64,000 bases of DNA, taken from NCBI RefSeq assembly GCF_044803115.1, contig NZ_CP085224.1, forward strand, positions 1,488,001 through 1,552,000. The letters run 5' to 3'. Shown here one piece after another: positions 33,931-44,062 of the stretch; positions within the stretch are counted from its first letter, which is position 1, and the number at the start of each line of letters is the position of its first letter. The position numbers were made by a program, and so were the translations under genes. The notes under the pieces were generated by a model. The model was not told the origin of the DNA. It ran no database searches and saw only the letters and a program-made list of their open reading frames with translations. This stretch comes from Caenispirillum salinarum_A (lineage in GTDB: Bacteria; Pseudomonadota; Alphaproteobacteria; Rhodospirillales; Rhodospirillaceae).

Positions 33931-35316
33931 TTACGCGGCCCCCGATCCGTCCGCCGGGAATACCAGCCGTGCCGCCAGGCCCGGCGCCGCGTCGTCCAGT
34001 TCCAGCGCCGCGCCGTGGCTGCGCGCGATGGCCGAGACCAGCGCGAGCCCCAGTCCGTTGCCGGGGGTGGAGCGGCTGGCGTCCAGGCGGACGAAGCGGT
34101 CCGTCACGCGGTCGCGGTCCTCTGGCGCAATGCCGGGGCCGGTGTCGCGCACCTCCAGAACCGGGCCGTGATTCCCCGCCGGCGGCAGGACGGAAACACG
34201 CACCGCGCCGCCCGCAGGCGTATATTTCACCGCGTTGTCCAGCAGGTTGGACAGGGCCTGGAACAGAAGCTCGCGGCTGCCCTGCACGCTTACTCCGGCC
34301 AGCGGGCCGGCGGTGAGCGACAGGCCCTCGTCCTCGGCCAGCGGCTCGTAGAGATCGGCGGCGTCTTCCACCAGGGCGCCCAGGTCGACCGAAACCGCGT
34401 CCTTCAGCCGCACGCCCGACTCGGCCTCTGCGATGGACAGCAGGGCGTTGAAGGTCGCCAGCAGGCCGTCGGCCTCCGCCAGCACGGCGGCGCAGGTCTC
34501 GCGCAGGTCCTCGGCGGTTCCGCCCTGGGCCACGGCCGTTTCAAGCTGCGCGCGCATGCGCGTCAGCGGGCTGCGCAGGTCGTGGGCGACGTTGTTGGAG
34601 ACGGTGCGGATGCCGGTCATCAACTGCTCGATCTGGTCGAGCATGGCGTTGAGCGTGGCCGCCAGCCGGTCGAACTCGTCGCCCGAGCCGGTGGTGTTCA
34701 TGCGGTGGGAGACGTCGCCGCGCATGATGGTCTCCGCCCCGCGCGAAATGCCTTCGATGCGTGCCAGAACGCGCCGGCTGACCAGCGCCCCGCCGCCCAG
34801 GCCCAGCACCAGCGTGCCCGCCAGCGCCCAGGCCATGGCCTCGGCCATCAGGTCCTGGAAGCGGTCGAGCGCGCGGGTGTCGCGGCCGACCAGCAGATGA
34901 AAGCCCGCCGACAGACGGAACGCCTTGGCGCGGCCGTAGGCGGCCTCCGTCCCGTCGCCGGCCAGGGGGAACATGACCCAGCTGCCCTGTTCCGTCGCGT
35001 TGGCCGGCCAGGCGGAGACGTTGCCGGCGATGGGCCGGAACTTGGGGTCCGTCAACAGGTAGAGCGAGCCCGACACGTTCGCCGGACCCGTGCGCCGCTC
35101 GATGGCTTCCACCAGGCCGCCTAAGCCGCGGGTGTTGTAGTGCTGGGCCAGCGCGTCGATGTCGGACGTTATGGCCTCGTCGATGGTGCGGCTGATGTTC
35201 TGCGCCGTCGTCCAATAGATGGCCGTCAGCAGCAGCAGCACCGACAGCCCGAACACCGCGGTATAGGCCAGCGTCAGGCGGAAGGCAGACGTCTTCAGGA
35301 ATCTAGGCATCGGCAC
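33931..35316 (-). CDS. Two-component sensor histidine kinase
   Basis: Membrane sensor kinase, 461 aa. Membrane segments lie at about 15-36 and 163-183 around a periplasmic domain of about 125 residues, followed by HAMP (180-235). H245 is the phospho-acceptor in NNVAHDLRSPLTRMR. ATP-binding N-box is LSNLLDNAVKYTP; G boxes are DTGPGIAPEDRDRV and GNGLGLALV. Its start overlaps the end of the response-regulator gene by 14 bases, so they form one system. The signal is unknown; similar kinases sense metals or envelope stress. Confidence 0.9.
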   Translation of the reverse strand: MPMPRFLKTSAFRLTLAYTAVFGLSVLLLLTAIYWTTAQNISRTIDEAITSDIDALAQHYNTRGLGGLVEAIERRTGPANVSGSLYLLTDPKFRPIAGNVSAWPANATEQGSWVMFPLAGDGTEAAYGRAKAFRLSAGFHLLVGRDTRALDRFQDLMAEAMAWALAGTLVLGLGGGALVSRRVLARIEGISRGAETIMRGDVSHRMNTTGSGDEFDRLAATLNAMLDQIEQLMTGIRTVSNNVAHDLRSPLTRMRAQLETAVAQGGTAEDLRETCAAVLAEADGLLATFNALLSIAEAESGVRLKDAVSVDLGALVEDAADLYEPLAEDEGLSLTAGPLAGVSVQGSRELLFQALSNLLDNAVKYTPAGGAVRVSVLPPAGNHGPVLEVRDTGPGIAPEDRDRVTDRFVRLDASRSTPGNGLGLALVSAIARSHGAALELDDAAPGLAARLVFPADGSGAA

Positions 35317-35980
35317 GGATCACGTACCCCGCGCCCCGGATGGTCTGTAGCAGGGGCTTGTCGAAGCCCTTGTCGATCTTCTGCCGCAGACGGCTGATGT
35401 GGACGTCGATGACGTTGGTCTGCGGGTCGAAGTGGTAGTCCCACACGCCTTCCAGCAGCATGGTGCGGGTGACCACCTTGCCGGCGTGGCGCATGAGGTA
35501 TTCCAGCAGCTTGAACTCGCGCGGCTGAAGGTCAATGGGCTTGCCGGCGCGGGTCACGCGGCGCTCGATCAGGTCCATCTCCAGGTCGTCCACCTTCAGC
35601 TTCGTCTCGACCGAGGGCGCGGCGCGGCGGCGGGAAAGAACCTCGACGCGGGCCAGCAGTTCCGAGAAGGCAAACGGCTTGGTCAGGTAGTCGTCGGCCC
35701 CGGCCTTCAGGCCCTTGACCCGATCGTCCACCTGGGCGAGCGCCGAGAGAAACAGGATGGGCGTGCCCACGTTGGCCGCGCGCAGCGCCTGCACCAGCGC
35801 GATGCCGTCCAGCCCGGGCAGCATGCGGTCGACCACCAGCACGTCGTAGGAGCCGTCGGTTGCGCGGAACAGGCCGTCGCGGCCGTCGGTCACGCGGTCG
35901 ACCACATGGCCGGCCTCGGTCAGGCCCTTTTCGATGTATCCGCCGGTCTTCTCGTCGTCCTCGACCACCAGGACGCGCAT
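35303..35980 (-). CDS. OmpR-family response regulator
   Basis: 225 aa. The receiver domain has the acidic pair D8-D9, phospho-acceptor D51 in VVDRMLPG and K101 in LTKPF. The C-terminal winged helix has EFKLLEYLMRHAGKVVTRTMLLEGVWDYHFDPQTNVIDVHISRLRQKI-type text (key strings REFKLLEYL and VIDVHISRLR). ATG 35980 has GGGGGAG 7 bases upstream. Partner of the kinase just downstream. The DegP/HtrA gene 105 bases upstream, same strand, could be a target, which is inference. Confidence 0.92.
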   Translation of the reverse strand: MRVLVVEDDEKTGGYIEKGLTEAGHVVDRVTDGRDGLFRATDGSYDVLVVDRMLPGLDGIALVQALRAANVGTPILFLSALAQVDDRVKGLKAGADDYLTKPFAFSELLARVEVLSRRRAAPSVETKLKVDDLEMDLIERRVTRAGKPIDLQPREFKLLEYLMRHAGKVVTRTMLLEGVWDYHFDPQTNVIDVHISRLRQKIDKGFDKPLLQTIRGAGYVIRADA

Positions 35981-36085
35981 GTCATGCTCCCCCTTGTCCC
36001 AAGCCTGTGCCCTCAACGCGCGAACACCCGCGCCCGGTTGGAAGCCGGGCGCGGGGTCCGCGATGGTCGATATATAGGAGAGATA

Positions 36086-37567
36086 TTAGGCGCTGCGCAG
36101 CTTGACGGGCACGAAGATCTCGCCGCCGTCGCGGCGCACCAGCAGGAGCACGCTGTCCTTCTCGGCCTTCTTGGCGGCAGAGACGGCATTGATCACGTCC
36201 TGCGGGTTGGCCACCGTCGAGCCGTTGGCCTTGACGATCACGTCACCCTGGCGCAGGCCGCGCTCGGCGGCGGGGCCGGTCGGGTCCACCTGGGCGATGA
36301 CGGCGCCCTCGGCGTCGGCATCCAGGCCCAGCTGCTCGGCCAGTTCCGGCGTCACCGGGGCCAGCGCCAGGCCCAGCTCGCCCTTGCCCTCGATGGAGCC
36401 CTGGCCGTCACCCTCGGCCGAGGCGACCTGCTGCGTAGGCAACCTGCCCAGTTCAACGCTCAGGCTCTTTTCCTTGCCGTCGCGCAGGACGGTCAGGTCG
36501 ACCGTGTCGCCCGGCTTATAGGCGGCGATCATGCGCGGCAGGTCGCGCATTTCCGCGACCGGCTGGCCGTCGACGGCGGTGATGACGTCGCCGGCCTTCA
36601 TGCCCGCGCCCATGGCCGGGGTGTCGTCGGTGACCTGGGAAATCAGCGCGCCTTGCGTTGCGTCCTCGGAGAGGTCCATGGCCTCGGCGATTTCCGGCGT
36701 CACCGGCTGGATGGAGACGCCCAGCCAGCCGCGGCGGACCTCGCCGTTTTCCTTCAACTGCGCGATCACCGGCTTGGCGACGTTGGCCGGCACGGCGAAG
36801 CCGATGCCGACACTGCCGCCGTTGGGCGAGTAGATGGCGGTGTTCACGCCCATCACCGCGCCGTCGGTGCTGAACATCGGGCCGCCCGAGTTGCCCTTGT
36901 TGATGGCCGCATCGGTCTGGATGAAGTCGTCCAGCGGATCGTTGCCGATGGCGCGGCCACGGGCAGAGACGATGCCGGCGGTGACCGTGCCGCCCAGGCC
37001 GAACGGGTTGCCGACGGCCATGACCCAATCGCCGACCTTCAGGCCGTCGCTGTCACCGAAGGAGACGAAGGGCAAGTCCTCGGCGCTTTCGACCTTCAGA
37101 AGCGCGATGTCGGTCTTGGCGTCGGTGCCGATGACCTCGGCGTCCAGGGTGGTGCCGTCGGTCAGCTGAATACTGACGCTGTCGGCTCCGTCGATGACGT
37201 GGTTGTTGGTCACCACGTAACCGTCATCGCCGTCGATGATGAAGCCCGAGCCCAGGCCCACGGACTTGCCGCCGGGGCCGCGCGGACCCTGCGGGGCTTC
37301 CGGATGGCCGAAGCGGCGGAAGAATTCCTCGAACGGCGAGCCCCGGCCGTAGCGCTCCGACAGCTCGTTGGTGGCCTGGCGGACGGCCTTCTCGGCGGTG
37401 ATGGTGACTACGGCCGGCGAAACCTTTTCCACCAGCGGCGAGAAGGTTTCCGGCATGGGCGCGGCGGCGGCCGTCTGCCCCACGGCGACCAGCGACGCTC
37501 CGGCGGCGGCCAGCAGCAGGGCGGCGCGGCGGGTCTTGGCGCGGCGGAAGGTAAGAGACGCTGTCAT
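36086..37567 (-). CDS. degP: DegP/HtrA-family periplasmic serine protease
   Basis: Periplasmic quality-control protease, 493 aa. Signal peptide up to about residue 36 (cut after TAAAA). The catalytic triad is H123 (TNNHVID), D153 (KTDIALLK) and S227 (GNSGGP). Two PDZ domains follow (about 265-355 and 385-490: GWLGVSIQPVTPEIAEAM, GLRQGDVIVKANG). ATG 37567 has AGGAG 9 bases upstream. It sits upstream of a two-component pair on the same strand. Confidence 0.93.
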   Translation of the reverse strand: MTASLTFRRAKTRRAALLLAAAGASLVAVGQTAAAAPMPETFSPLVEKVSPAVVTITAEKAVRQATNELSERYGRGSPFEEFFRRFGHPEAPQGPRGPGGKSVGLGSGFIIDGDDGYVVTNNHVIDGADSVSIQLTDGTTLDAEVIGTDAKTDIALLKVESAEDLPFVSFGDSDGLKVGDWVMAVGNPFGLGGTVTAGIVSARGRAIGNDPLDDFIQTDAAINKGNSGGPMFSTDGAVMGVNTAIYSPNGGSVGIGFAVPANVAKPVIAQLKENGEVRRGWLGVSIQPVTPEIAEAMDLSEDATQGALISQVTDDTPAMGAGMKAGDVITAVDGQPVAEMRDLPRMIAAYKPGDTVDLTVLRDGKEKSLSVELGRLPTQQVASAEGDGQGSIEGKGELGLALAPVTPELAEQLGLDADAEGAVIAQVDPTGPAAERGLRQGDVIVKANGSTVANPQDVINAVSAAKKAEKDSVLLLVRRDGGEIFVPVKLRSA

Positions 37568-37899
37568 TCGGTTCACTCTCCTGCGGACCATCGAAATCAG
37601 GTGTCATGGCCGGAGGACCCGCCGATCGACCGCGCCGGCGGTGCGGACCTTGCGAGGGGCTCCGTCCGCCGGTGGGGATCACGTCCGCCTCACTCGGGGG
37701 GGAGGGAGGGGGAGGCGGACAAGGCGGGGCGGCAAAGCCCTCTCGGCCATGACCTGCTGCAATATGGTCCGACGCCCCTGACAAGCGCCTTGCGGCAGGA
37801 TGAACATTTCGTAAGGTTGGAGAGGACCGGAATGCCGACGTATCGCGGATGATGTGTCGGCAAAATGTCGAGGTTTTCTTGACGAAACGACGCGGCCTG
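37568..37899. other. Intergenic region between degP and rbsK with a G-rich hairpin
   Basis: No gene is supported. The only striking feature is a hairpin with a guanine-rich loop at 37683-37720, annotated separately. It lies about 115 bases upstream of the degP start. CTTGTCAGGGG (minus strand, near 37785) followed by CATATT resembles a heat-shock-type promoter, but the spacing is too short to call. No terminator with a T-run is visible after the rbsK stop. Confidence 0.45.
37683..37720 (+). promoter_or_regulatory. Hairpin with G-quadruplex-capable loop upstream of degP
   Basis: GTCCGCCT (37683-37690) and AGGCGGAC (37713-37720) are perfect inverted copies. The 22-base loop has guanine tracts of 7, 3 and 5 separated by single A, enough for a four-stranded structure on the plus strand. 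On the minus strand it would be the C-rich leader or promoter DNA of degP. Confidence 0.4.
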
Positions 37900-38820
37900 T
37901 CAGCCGCGCGCCACCAGTGCCTGAACCTCATCGGCCGTCGGTGCGGCGTCGGAGGCTCCGCGGCGGGTGGTCGCCAAAGCTCCGCAGGCGGCGGCGACGC
38001 GCACCGCTTCCTCCAGCGATGCCCCGGCGGCCAAGGCATGGCCGAGCCCGCCGTTGAAGCAGTCGCCGGCCGCCACGGTGTCTATGGCCTCCACGGCGAA
38101 GGCGGGCATGAAGCCCTCGGCCTCGCCCTCGCGCCAGACGACGCCGGCGGCCCCCATCTTGACCACGGCCCGCGACAGGCCGCGCTCGACCATGGCGCGG
38201 GCGGCGGCGAGCGCGCTGTCGCGGTCGGCGGGGCGGATGCCGACCAGCGCCTCGGTCTCGGTCTCGTTGGGGGTCATCAGGTCGACGCTCCGCCATACGG
38301 TCTCGGGCAGGCCGCGGCGCGGCGCGGGGGCCGGGTCCAGGATCACCAGCCCGCCCGCCTGGCGCACCATGGCGGCGGCGTCCATGGCCGTAGCCAGCGG
38401 GATTTCCAGTTGCAGCAACAGGACCTGCGTCTTGCGCAGCAGCGGCGCGATGCGCTCGACGTCCGTGTGGTCGATCGCCATGTTGGCGCCGCCGATGACG
38501 GTGATACTGTTCTCGGCCCTCGCATCCACCCCGATCACCGCGATGCCGGTGGGGGCGTCCGGCGAGGCCTGAAGATGCGTCGTGGCGACGCCGAAGTGGG
38601 CGAGGCGTTCGCGCGCCAACGTTCCAAAGGTGTCGATGCCGGTGCGCCCGGCAAGCTCCACCGCGCCGCCAAGCCGTGCCACCGCGACCGCCTGGTTGGC
38701 GCCCTTGCCGCCCAGCCCGATGGCATAGCCGGAGCCGTGGACGGTTTCGCCGGGGCGGGGCAGGCGGTCGGCGTAGGCGACCACATCGACGTTGACGGAG
38801 CCGAAGACGGTGATGGTCAT
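37900..38820 (-). CDS. rbsK: Ribokinase
   Basis: Phosphorylates D-ribose to ribose 5-phosphate. 306 aa, PfkB family. The N-terminus VFGSVNVDVVAYADRLPRPGETV and GLGGKGANQAVAVARLG are ribokinase signatures; the catalytic base is the aspartate in DTVAAGDCFNGGL. It is the last gene of the rbs operon, 27 bases after rbsR. No terminator with a T-run is visible after it. Confidence 0.93.
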   Translation of the reverse strand: MTITVFGSVNVDVVAYADRLPRPGETVHGSGYAIGLGGKGANQAVAVARLGGAVELAGRTGIDTFGTLARERLAHFGVATTHLQASPDAPTGIAVIGVDARAENSITVIGGANMAIDHTDVERIAPLLRKTQVLLLQLEIPLATAMDAAAMVRQAGGLVILDPAPAPRRGLPETVWRSVDLMTPNETETEALVGIRPADRDSALAAARAMVERGLSRAVVKMGAAGVVWREGEAEGFMPAFAVEAIDTVAAGDCFNGGLGHALAAGASLEEAVRVAAACGALATTRRGASDAAPTADEVQALVARG

Positions 38821-38847
38821 GGGAGCACCTGTCGGAAAAGGAAAGGC

Positions 38848-39855
38848 TCAGCCCGCGCGGCCGACGGAGGCGCGCTCCACCAGCCGGGGCATGAGCTTGA
38901 GCACGCGGGGCAGGGCGGCTGCGCTTTCAAGGTGGTTGATGATGGCGTCGGCCGCCCGGGTGCCCAGTTCGCGGGTGCCCTGGCGGATGGTGGTCAGCGG
39001 CGGGCTCATGTAGGCGGCCAGTTCGATGTCGTCGTAACCCATGACCGACACATCGCCCGGCACGGAAAGCCCGGCCTCGCCGGCGGCGCACAAGGCGCCC
39101 ATGGCCGACATGTCGTTGAAGCAGAACACCGCCTGCGGACGCCGCGGCGCCGGCCGGTCGAGCAGCGCCGTCATGGCCGCCTGACCGCTGGCGACGGTCA
39201 GGTCGCCGGGCACGATCAGGTCCGGGTCGAGGTCCATCCCGGCGGCGTCCAATGCGGCGCGCACGCCTGCCAGACGCTCGGCCGAGCGGGGATGACGCTC
39301 TGGCCCCGTGATGCAGGCGATGCGGGAAAAACCGTGACTAGCCAGGTACTTGCCCGCCAGCAAGCCACCGGCGTAGCTGTCGTCGGCGACCGCCGAGACG
39401 CCCGGCGTTTCCTCGGCGTCGAGCGCCAGGGTCGGCACGTCCGCGGCCTCGGCGAATTCGGCCGGGGCGGCGGGGTCCATGTTGCCGGTCATCACCACCA
39501 GCGCGTCGATGCGCTTCATGCGCAGGGCGGCCAGGTAGGCGTGCTGCTTGTCGGGATCGTCCTCGGAATTGCACAGCATCAGGCTGTAGCCGCGCGCGAA
39601 GCAGGCCGACTCCACGCCCTGGATCACTTCCGCGAAAAAGGGGTTGGTGGAGTTGGTGACCATCATGCCGATGGTGTGCGTGCGGTTGGCCTTCAGCGCG
39701 CGGGCCACGCCGCTGGGAGCATAGCCCAGCCGGTCCACCGCCTCGCGCACGCGCTCCGCCGTTTCGGGCGCCACGAAGCGGGTGCCGTTGATGACGTGGC
39801 TGACCGTGGTGACGGATACCTCGGCGGCGCGGGCGACGTCCTTGATGGTGGCCAT
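38848..39855 (-). CDS. rbsR: LacI-family ribose operon repressor
   Basis: 335 aa. The LacI helix-turn-helix and hinge are at residues 1-60 (MATIKDVARAAEVSVTTVSHVINGTRFV, then GVARALKANR), followed by a periplasmic-binding-like sensor domain (TIGMMVTNSTNPFFAEVIQG, VMGYDDIELAAYMSPPLTTIRQ). It lies inside the rbs operon between rbsB and rbsK and probably binds the twin palindrome at 43940-43967. Confidence 0.9.
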   Translation of the reverse strand: MATIKDVARAAEVSVTTVSHVINGTRFVAPETAERVREAVDRLGYAPSGVARALKANRTHTIGMMVTNSTNPFFAEVIQGVESACFARGYSLMLCNSEDDPDKQHAYLAALRMKRIDALVVMTGNMDPAAPAEFAEAADVPTLALDAEETPGVSAVADDSYAGGLLAGKYLASHGFSRIACITGPERHPRSAERLAGVRAALDAAGMDLDPDLIVPGDLTVASGQAAMTALLDRPAPRRPQAVFCFNDMSAMGALCAAGEAGLSVPGDVSVMGYDDIELAAYMSPPLTTIRQGTRELGTRAADAIINHLESAAALPRVLKLMPRLVERASVGRAG

Positions 39856-39886
39856 GGGCGGCGATCCTCAGAGGGGCGGCGAAGGG

Positions 39887-39920
39887 ATGGGTGGAGAAGG
39901 TCTTTGCCTTCTCCACCCAT
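39887..39920 (-). repeat. Perfect 14-bp hairpin between rbsB and rbsR
   Basis: ATGGGTGGAGAAGG (39887-39900) pairs perfectly with CCTTCTCCACCCAT (39907-39920) across a 6-base loop. It starts 20 bases after the rbsB stop. No T-run follows on the minus strand, so it is more likely a stem that protects the upstream mRNA or marks a processing site, separating transport genes from rbsR-rbsK. Confidence 0.65.
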
Positions 39921-39940
39921 ACGCAGGCGTAGGAGCGCTT

Positions 39941-40822
39941 TTACTTCGTCACGGCCTTGAGGGGAACCGGCGTGTACTCCGGCACCTCTTCGCCCTTGGC
40001 GACCTGGGCGGCGGTTTCCACACCCATCTCGCCGATCTTGCCGGCCTGCTGGGCGATGGTCGCGATCATGGAGCCGTCCTCGACGGCCGCCACGCCGTCG
40101 GCGGTGCCGTCGAAGCCGACCACGATGATGTCGCGGCCCGAGGCCTCGATGGCCTTGATGGCGCCCAGCGCCATCTCGTCGTTGTGGGCGAACACGGCGT
40201 CGATCTCGGGCTGGGCCTGGAGGATGTTCTCCATGACGTTCAGGCCCTTGGTGCGGTCGAAGTCGGCCGGCTGGCTGGCGACGATCTCGATGCCCTCGGC
40301 GGCGTCCACGGCCTGGTGGAAGCCCTCGCCGCGGTCGCGGGCGGCCGAGGTGCCGGGAACGCCCTGAAGCTCCACCACCTTGCCCTGGCCGTTCAGGGCC
40401 TCGACGATCAGCTCGCCGGCCATCTTGCCGCCGGCGACGTTGTCAGATGCGATGTGGCTGACGACCTCGCCGCCGTTGGCCGCACGGTCCAGCGTCACCA
40501 CCGGCACGTCCTTGCGGTTGGCGGCGCGGACGCTGGAGCGCACGGCGTCGCTGTCGGTCGGGTTGATGAGCAGGACCTCGATGTCCTTGTTCAGCACGTC
40601 CTCGACGTTGGCCAGTTCCTTGGCCGGGTCGTTCTGGCTGTCGAGGACCACCAGCTCGTAGCCCAGCTCCTTGGCCTTGCTCTCGGCGCCGTCCTTGAGG
40701 GTGACGAAGAACGGGTTGTTCAGGGTGGAGACCACCAGCGCCATGGTGTCGGCCGCCTGGGCCGCGACGGAGGAGCCGAGAAGCGCCGCCGAAGCCGCGG
40801 CCGCCAGAAGTACCTTGCGCAT
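39941..40822 (-). CDS. rbsB: Ribose ABC transporter substrate-binding protein
   Basis: Periplasmic ribose-binding protein, 293 aa; signal peptide MRKVLLAAAASAALLG, cut after AQA. The mature start DTMALVVSTLNNPFFVTLKDGAE and the strings INPTDSDAV, VVTLDRAANGGEVVSHIASDN and VFAHNDEMALGA match E. coli RbsB closely, including the sugar-stacking and hydrogen-bonding residues. 86 bases separate it from rbsC upstream. Confidence 0.93.
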   Translation of the reverse strand: MRKVLLAAAASAALLGSSVAAQAADTMALVVSTLNNPFFVTLKDGAESKAKELGYELVVLDSQNDPAKELANVEDVLNKDIEVLLINPTDSDAVRSSVRAANRKDVPVVTLDRAANGGEVVSHIASDNVAGGKMAGELIVEALNGQGKVVELQGVPGTSAARDRGEGFHQAVDAAEGIEIVASQPADFDRTKGLNVMENILQAQPEIDAVFAHNDEMALGAIKAIEASGRDIIVVGFDGTADGVAAVEDGSMIATIAQQAGKIGEMGVETAAQVAKGEEVPEYTPVPLKAVTK

Positions 40823-40908
40823 GATGTACCTGCCTTTCTGGTTTCTTGGACTGGTTGAGAAGAAGAACAGGGTTTCCGTTAAGGCCCCTTCGTGTCGTTT
40901 TCGGGGCG

Positions 40909-41898
40909 CTATCGGTTGATCTTGCCGCGACTGTCGACCAGCACGGCAAGCAGGATCACGGCCCCCTTGGCGATCATCTGGTAGTAGGACGACACGTCCA
41001 TCAGGTTCAGGGCGTTGTTGAGCACGCCAATGATGAGCGCGCCGATCAGGGTGCCGAAAATGTACCCGCGCCCGCCCATCAGGCTGGTGCCGCCCAGCAC
41101 CACGGCGGCAATGGCGTCCAGCTCATAGGCCGTGCCGGCGGTGGGCTGGGCGCTTTCCAGGCGCGCGGTCAGGATGATGCCCGCCAGCGCCGCCATCAGG
41201 CCCGAAACGGCATAGACGGCAATCTTCACCCGCGTCACCGAAATGCCGGCCAGGCGGGTCACCTGCTCGTTGCCGCCGACGGCATAGACGTAGCGGCCAA
41301 ACCGCATCTGACTGAGCACGAACCAGCAGACGATGAAGGCGAACGCCGCGATCAGCACCGGCACGGGAATGCCGAACACGTACTCGCCGCCAATGGCCCA
41401 GAAGGGGTCGGACATGGTGGTGATGGGGCGCCCGTCGGTATAGACCAGCGTCGCCCCCCTCAGCACCGTCATGCCCACCAGCGTCGCGATGAAGGGCTGC
41501 ACGCCGCCGATGGCGATCACCACGCCGTTGGCCGCGCCCAGCGCCGCGCCCAGCGCCAGGGTCGCCGGCAGGGCAACCCACAGGCTTGCGTCGGCCGCCA
41601 CCAGCGAGGCGCAGACCGCGCCCGTGAAGGCCAGAACCGAGCCGACGGAAAGGTCGATGCCGGCGGTCAGGATGACGAAGGTCATCCCCATGGCGATGAT
41701 GGCGTTGATGGACGTCTGCCGCAGGATGTTCAGCAGGTTGTCCACGGTCAGGAAGTTGGGGCTGTAGAGCGACACCACGGCCATCAGCAGGATCAGGCCC
41801 ACCAGCGACTTGTTGGCGGCCAGGAACCGCAGGACGGCCTTGCCGGCGCCCCCGTTGGCGGCGGTTTCGGCAGTGCGGGAGGTGGCGTTGCTGGGCAT
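40909..41898 (-). CDS. rbsC: Ribose ABC transporter permease
   Basis: Inner-membrane permease, 329 aa, eight to ten membrane segments. MGMTFVILTAGIDLSVGSVLAF is the BPD_transp_2 signature, and GGNEQVTRLAGISVTRVKIAVY is the cytoplasmic loop that contacts RbsA. It follows rbsA by 12 bases. Confidence 0.93.
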   Translation of the reverse strand: MPSNATSRTAETAANGGAGKAVLRFLAANKSLVGLILLMAVVSLYSPNFLTVDNLLNILRQTSINAIIAMGMTFVILTAGIDLSVGSVLAFTGAVCASLVAADASLWVALPATLALGAALGAANGVVIAIGGVQPFIATLVGMTVLRGATLVYTDGRPITTMSDPFWAIGGEYVFGIPVPVLIAAFAFIVCWFVLSQMRFGRYVYAVGGNEQVTRLAGISVTRVKIAVYAVSGLMAALAGIILTARLESAQPTAGTAYELDAIAAVVLGGTSLMGGRGYIFGTLIGALIIGVLNNALNLMDVSSYYQMIAKGAVILLAVLVDSRGKINR

Positions 41899-41910
41899 GA
41901 TGTTCGTCCT

Positions 41911-43398
<1,488 letters not shown>

Positions 43399-43432
43399 CG
43401 CATCACCTCCATGCCGGTGAACGGTCGCGATC

Positions 43433-43852
43433 CTAGAAGATCACGCCGGAGTAGAGGATCACATTGGCGAACGGAGTGCACTCGCCCGTGCGAACGATGG
43501 CCTTGGTGGACGCGGTCAGGCGCTTGAACTCCTCGTGGGGTACGCGCTCCACCGCGACGGGGGCGCCCTGCGCCTGGCCGATCTTTTCCAGAAGGGTCGT
43601 CAGGCCGTCGAAAACGGCGGGATTGCGCTCGGGCAATTCGGTGGCGATGACGGCGCGCTCCACCTGAAGCTCGCGGCCCACGGCGTCGACCACCTGAAGA
43701 AAGGACGGAATGCCGGGAACCACCGCCACGTCGATGCGGGTTGGGTCGGGAGGGAAGGGGAGACCCGAATCGCAGACGACCAGCCCGTCGGTATGGCCCA
43801 TGCGGGAGACGGCATGGGACAGCGGGGCGTTCAGAAGGCCGGTCTTCTTCAT
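43433..43852 (-). CDS. rbsD: D-ribose pyranase
   Basis: Converts beta-pyranose to beta-furanose forms of ribose. 139 aa from ATG 43852 (MKKTGLLNAPLSHAVSRMGH, with the catalytic histidine in SRMGHTD); GGAGG is 9 bases upstream. Later marks are VVCDSGLPFP and RTGECTPFANVILYSGVIF. First gene of the rbs operon, about 90 bases downstream of the operator. Confidence 0.93.
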   Translation of the reverse strand: MKKTGLLNAPLSHAVSRMGHTDGLVVCDSGLPFPPDPTRIDVAVVPGIPSFLQVVDAVGRELQVERAVIATELPERNPAVFDGLTTLLEKIGQAQGAPVAVERVPHEEFKRLTASTKAIVRTGECTPFANVILYSGVIF

Positions 43853-43939
43853 GGCGGTGGTCCTCCGGCGGTAGGAGCCGACGGCGCAAGGGGAAGCCGT
43901 CGGGTGGTGCAGGAAAACTGTAGCGCCATCTTCATGAGC

Positions 43940-43967
43940 GCGCAAACGTTTGCGCAAACGTTTGCGC
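43940..43967 (-). promoter_or_regulatory. Two overlapping LacI-type operators of the rbs operon
   Basis: GCGCAAACGTTTGCGC occurs at 43940-43955 and again at 43952-43967; both are perfect 16-bp palindromes centred on CG and sharing GCGC. Their centres are 12 bp apart, a little over one helical turn. The core AAACGTTT is the LacI-family (RbsR, PurR type) half-site pair. They lie about 90 bases upstream of rbsD, and rbsR in the operon is the obvious ligand. Confidence 0.85.
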
Positions 43968-44062
43968 GGAAATGAACGGCACGGCCCGCACTGCTCATCC
44001 CAAGGAATGAGACGATCGGCGGATTCGTCCTTCTTTCGGATAGGCGGTCCGGGCGGTGGGGG

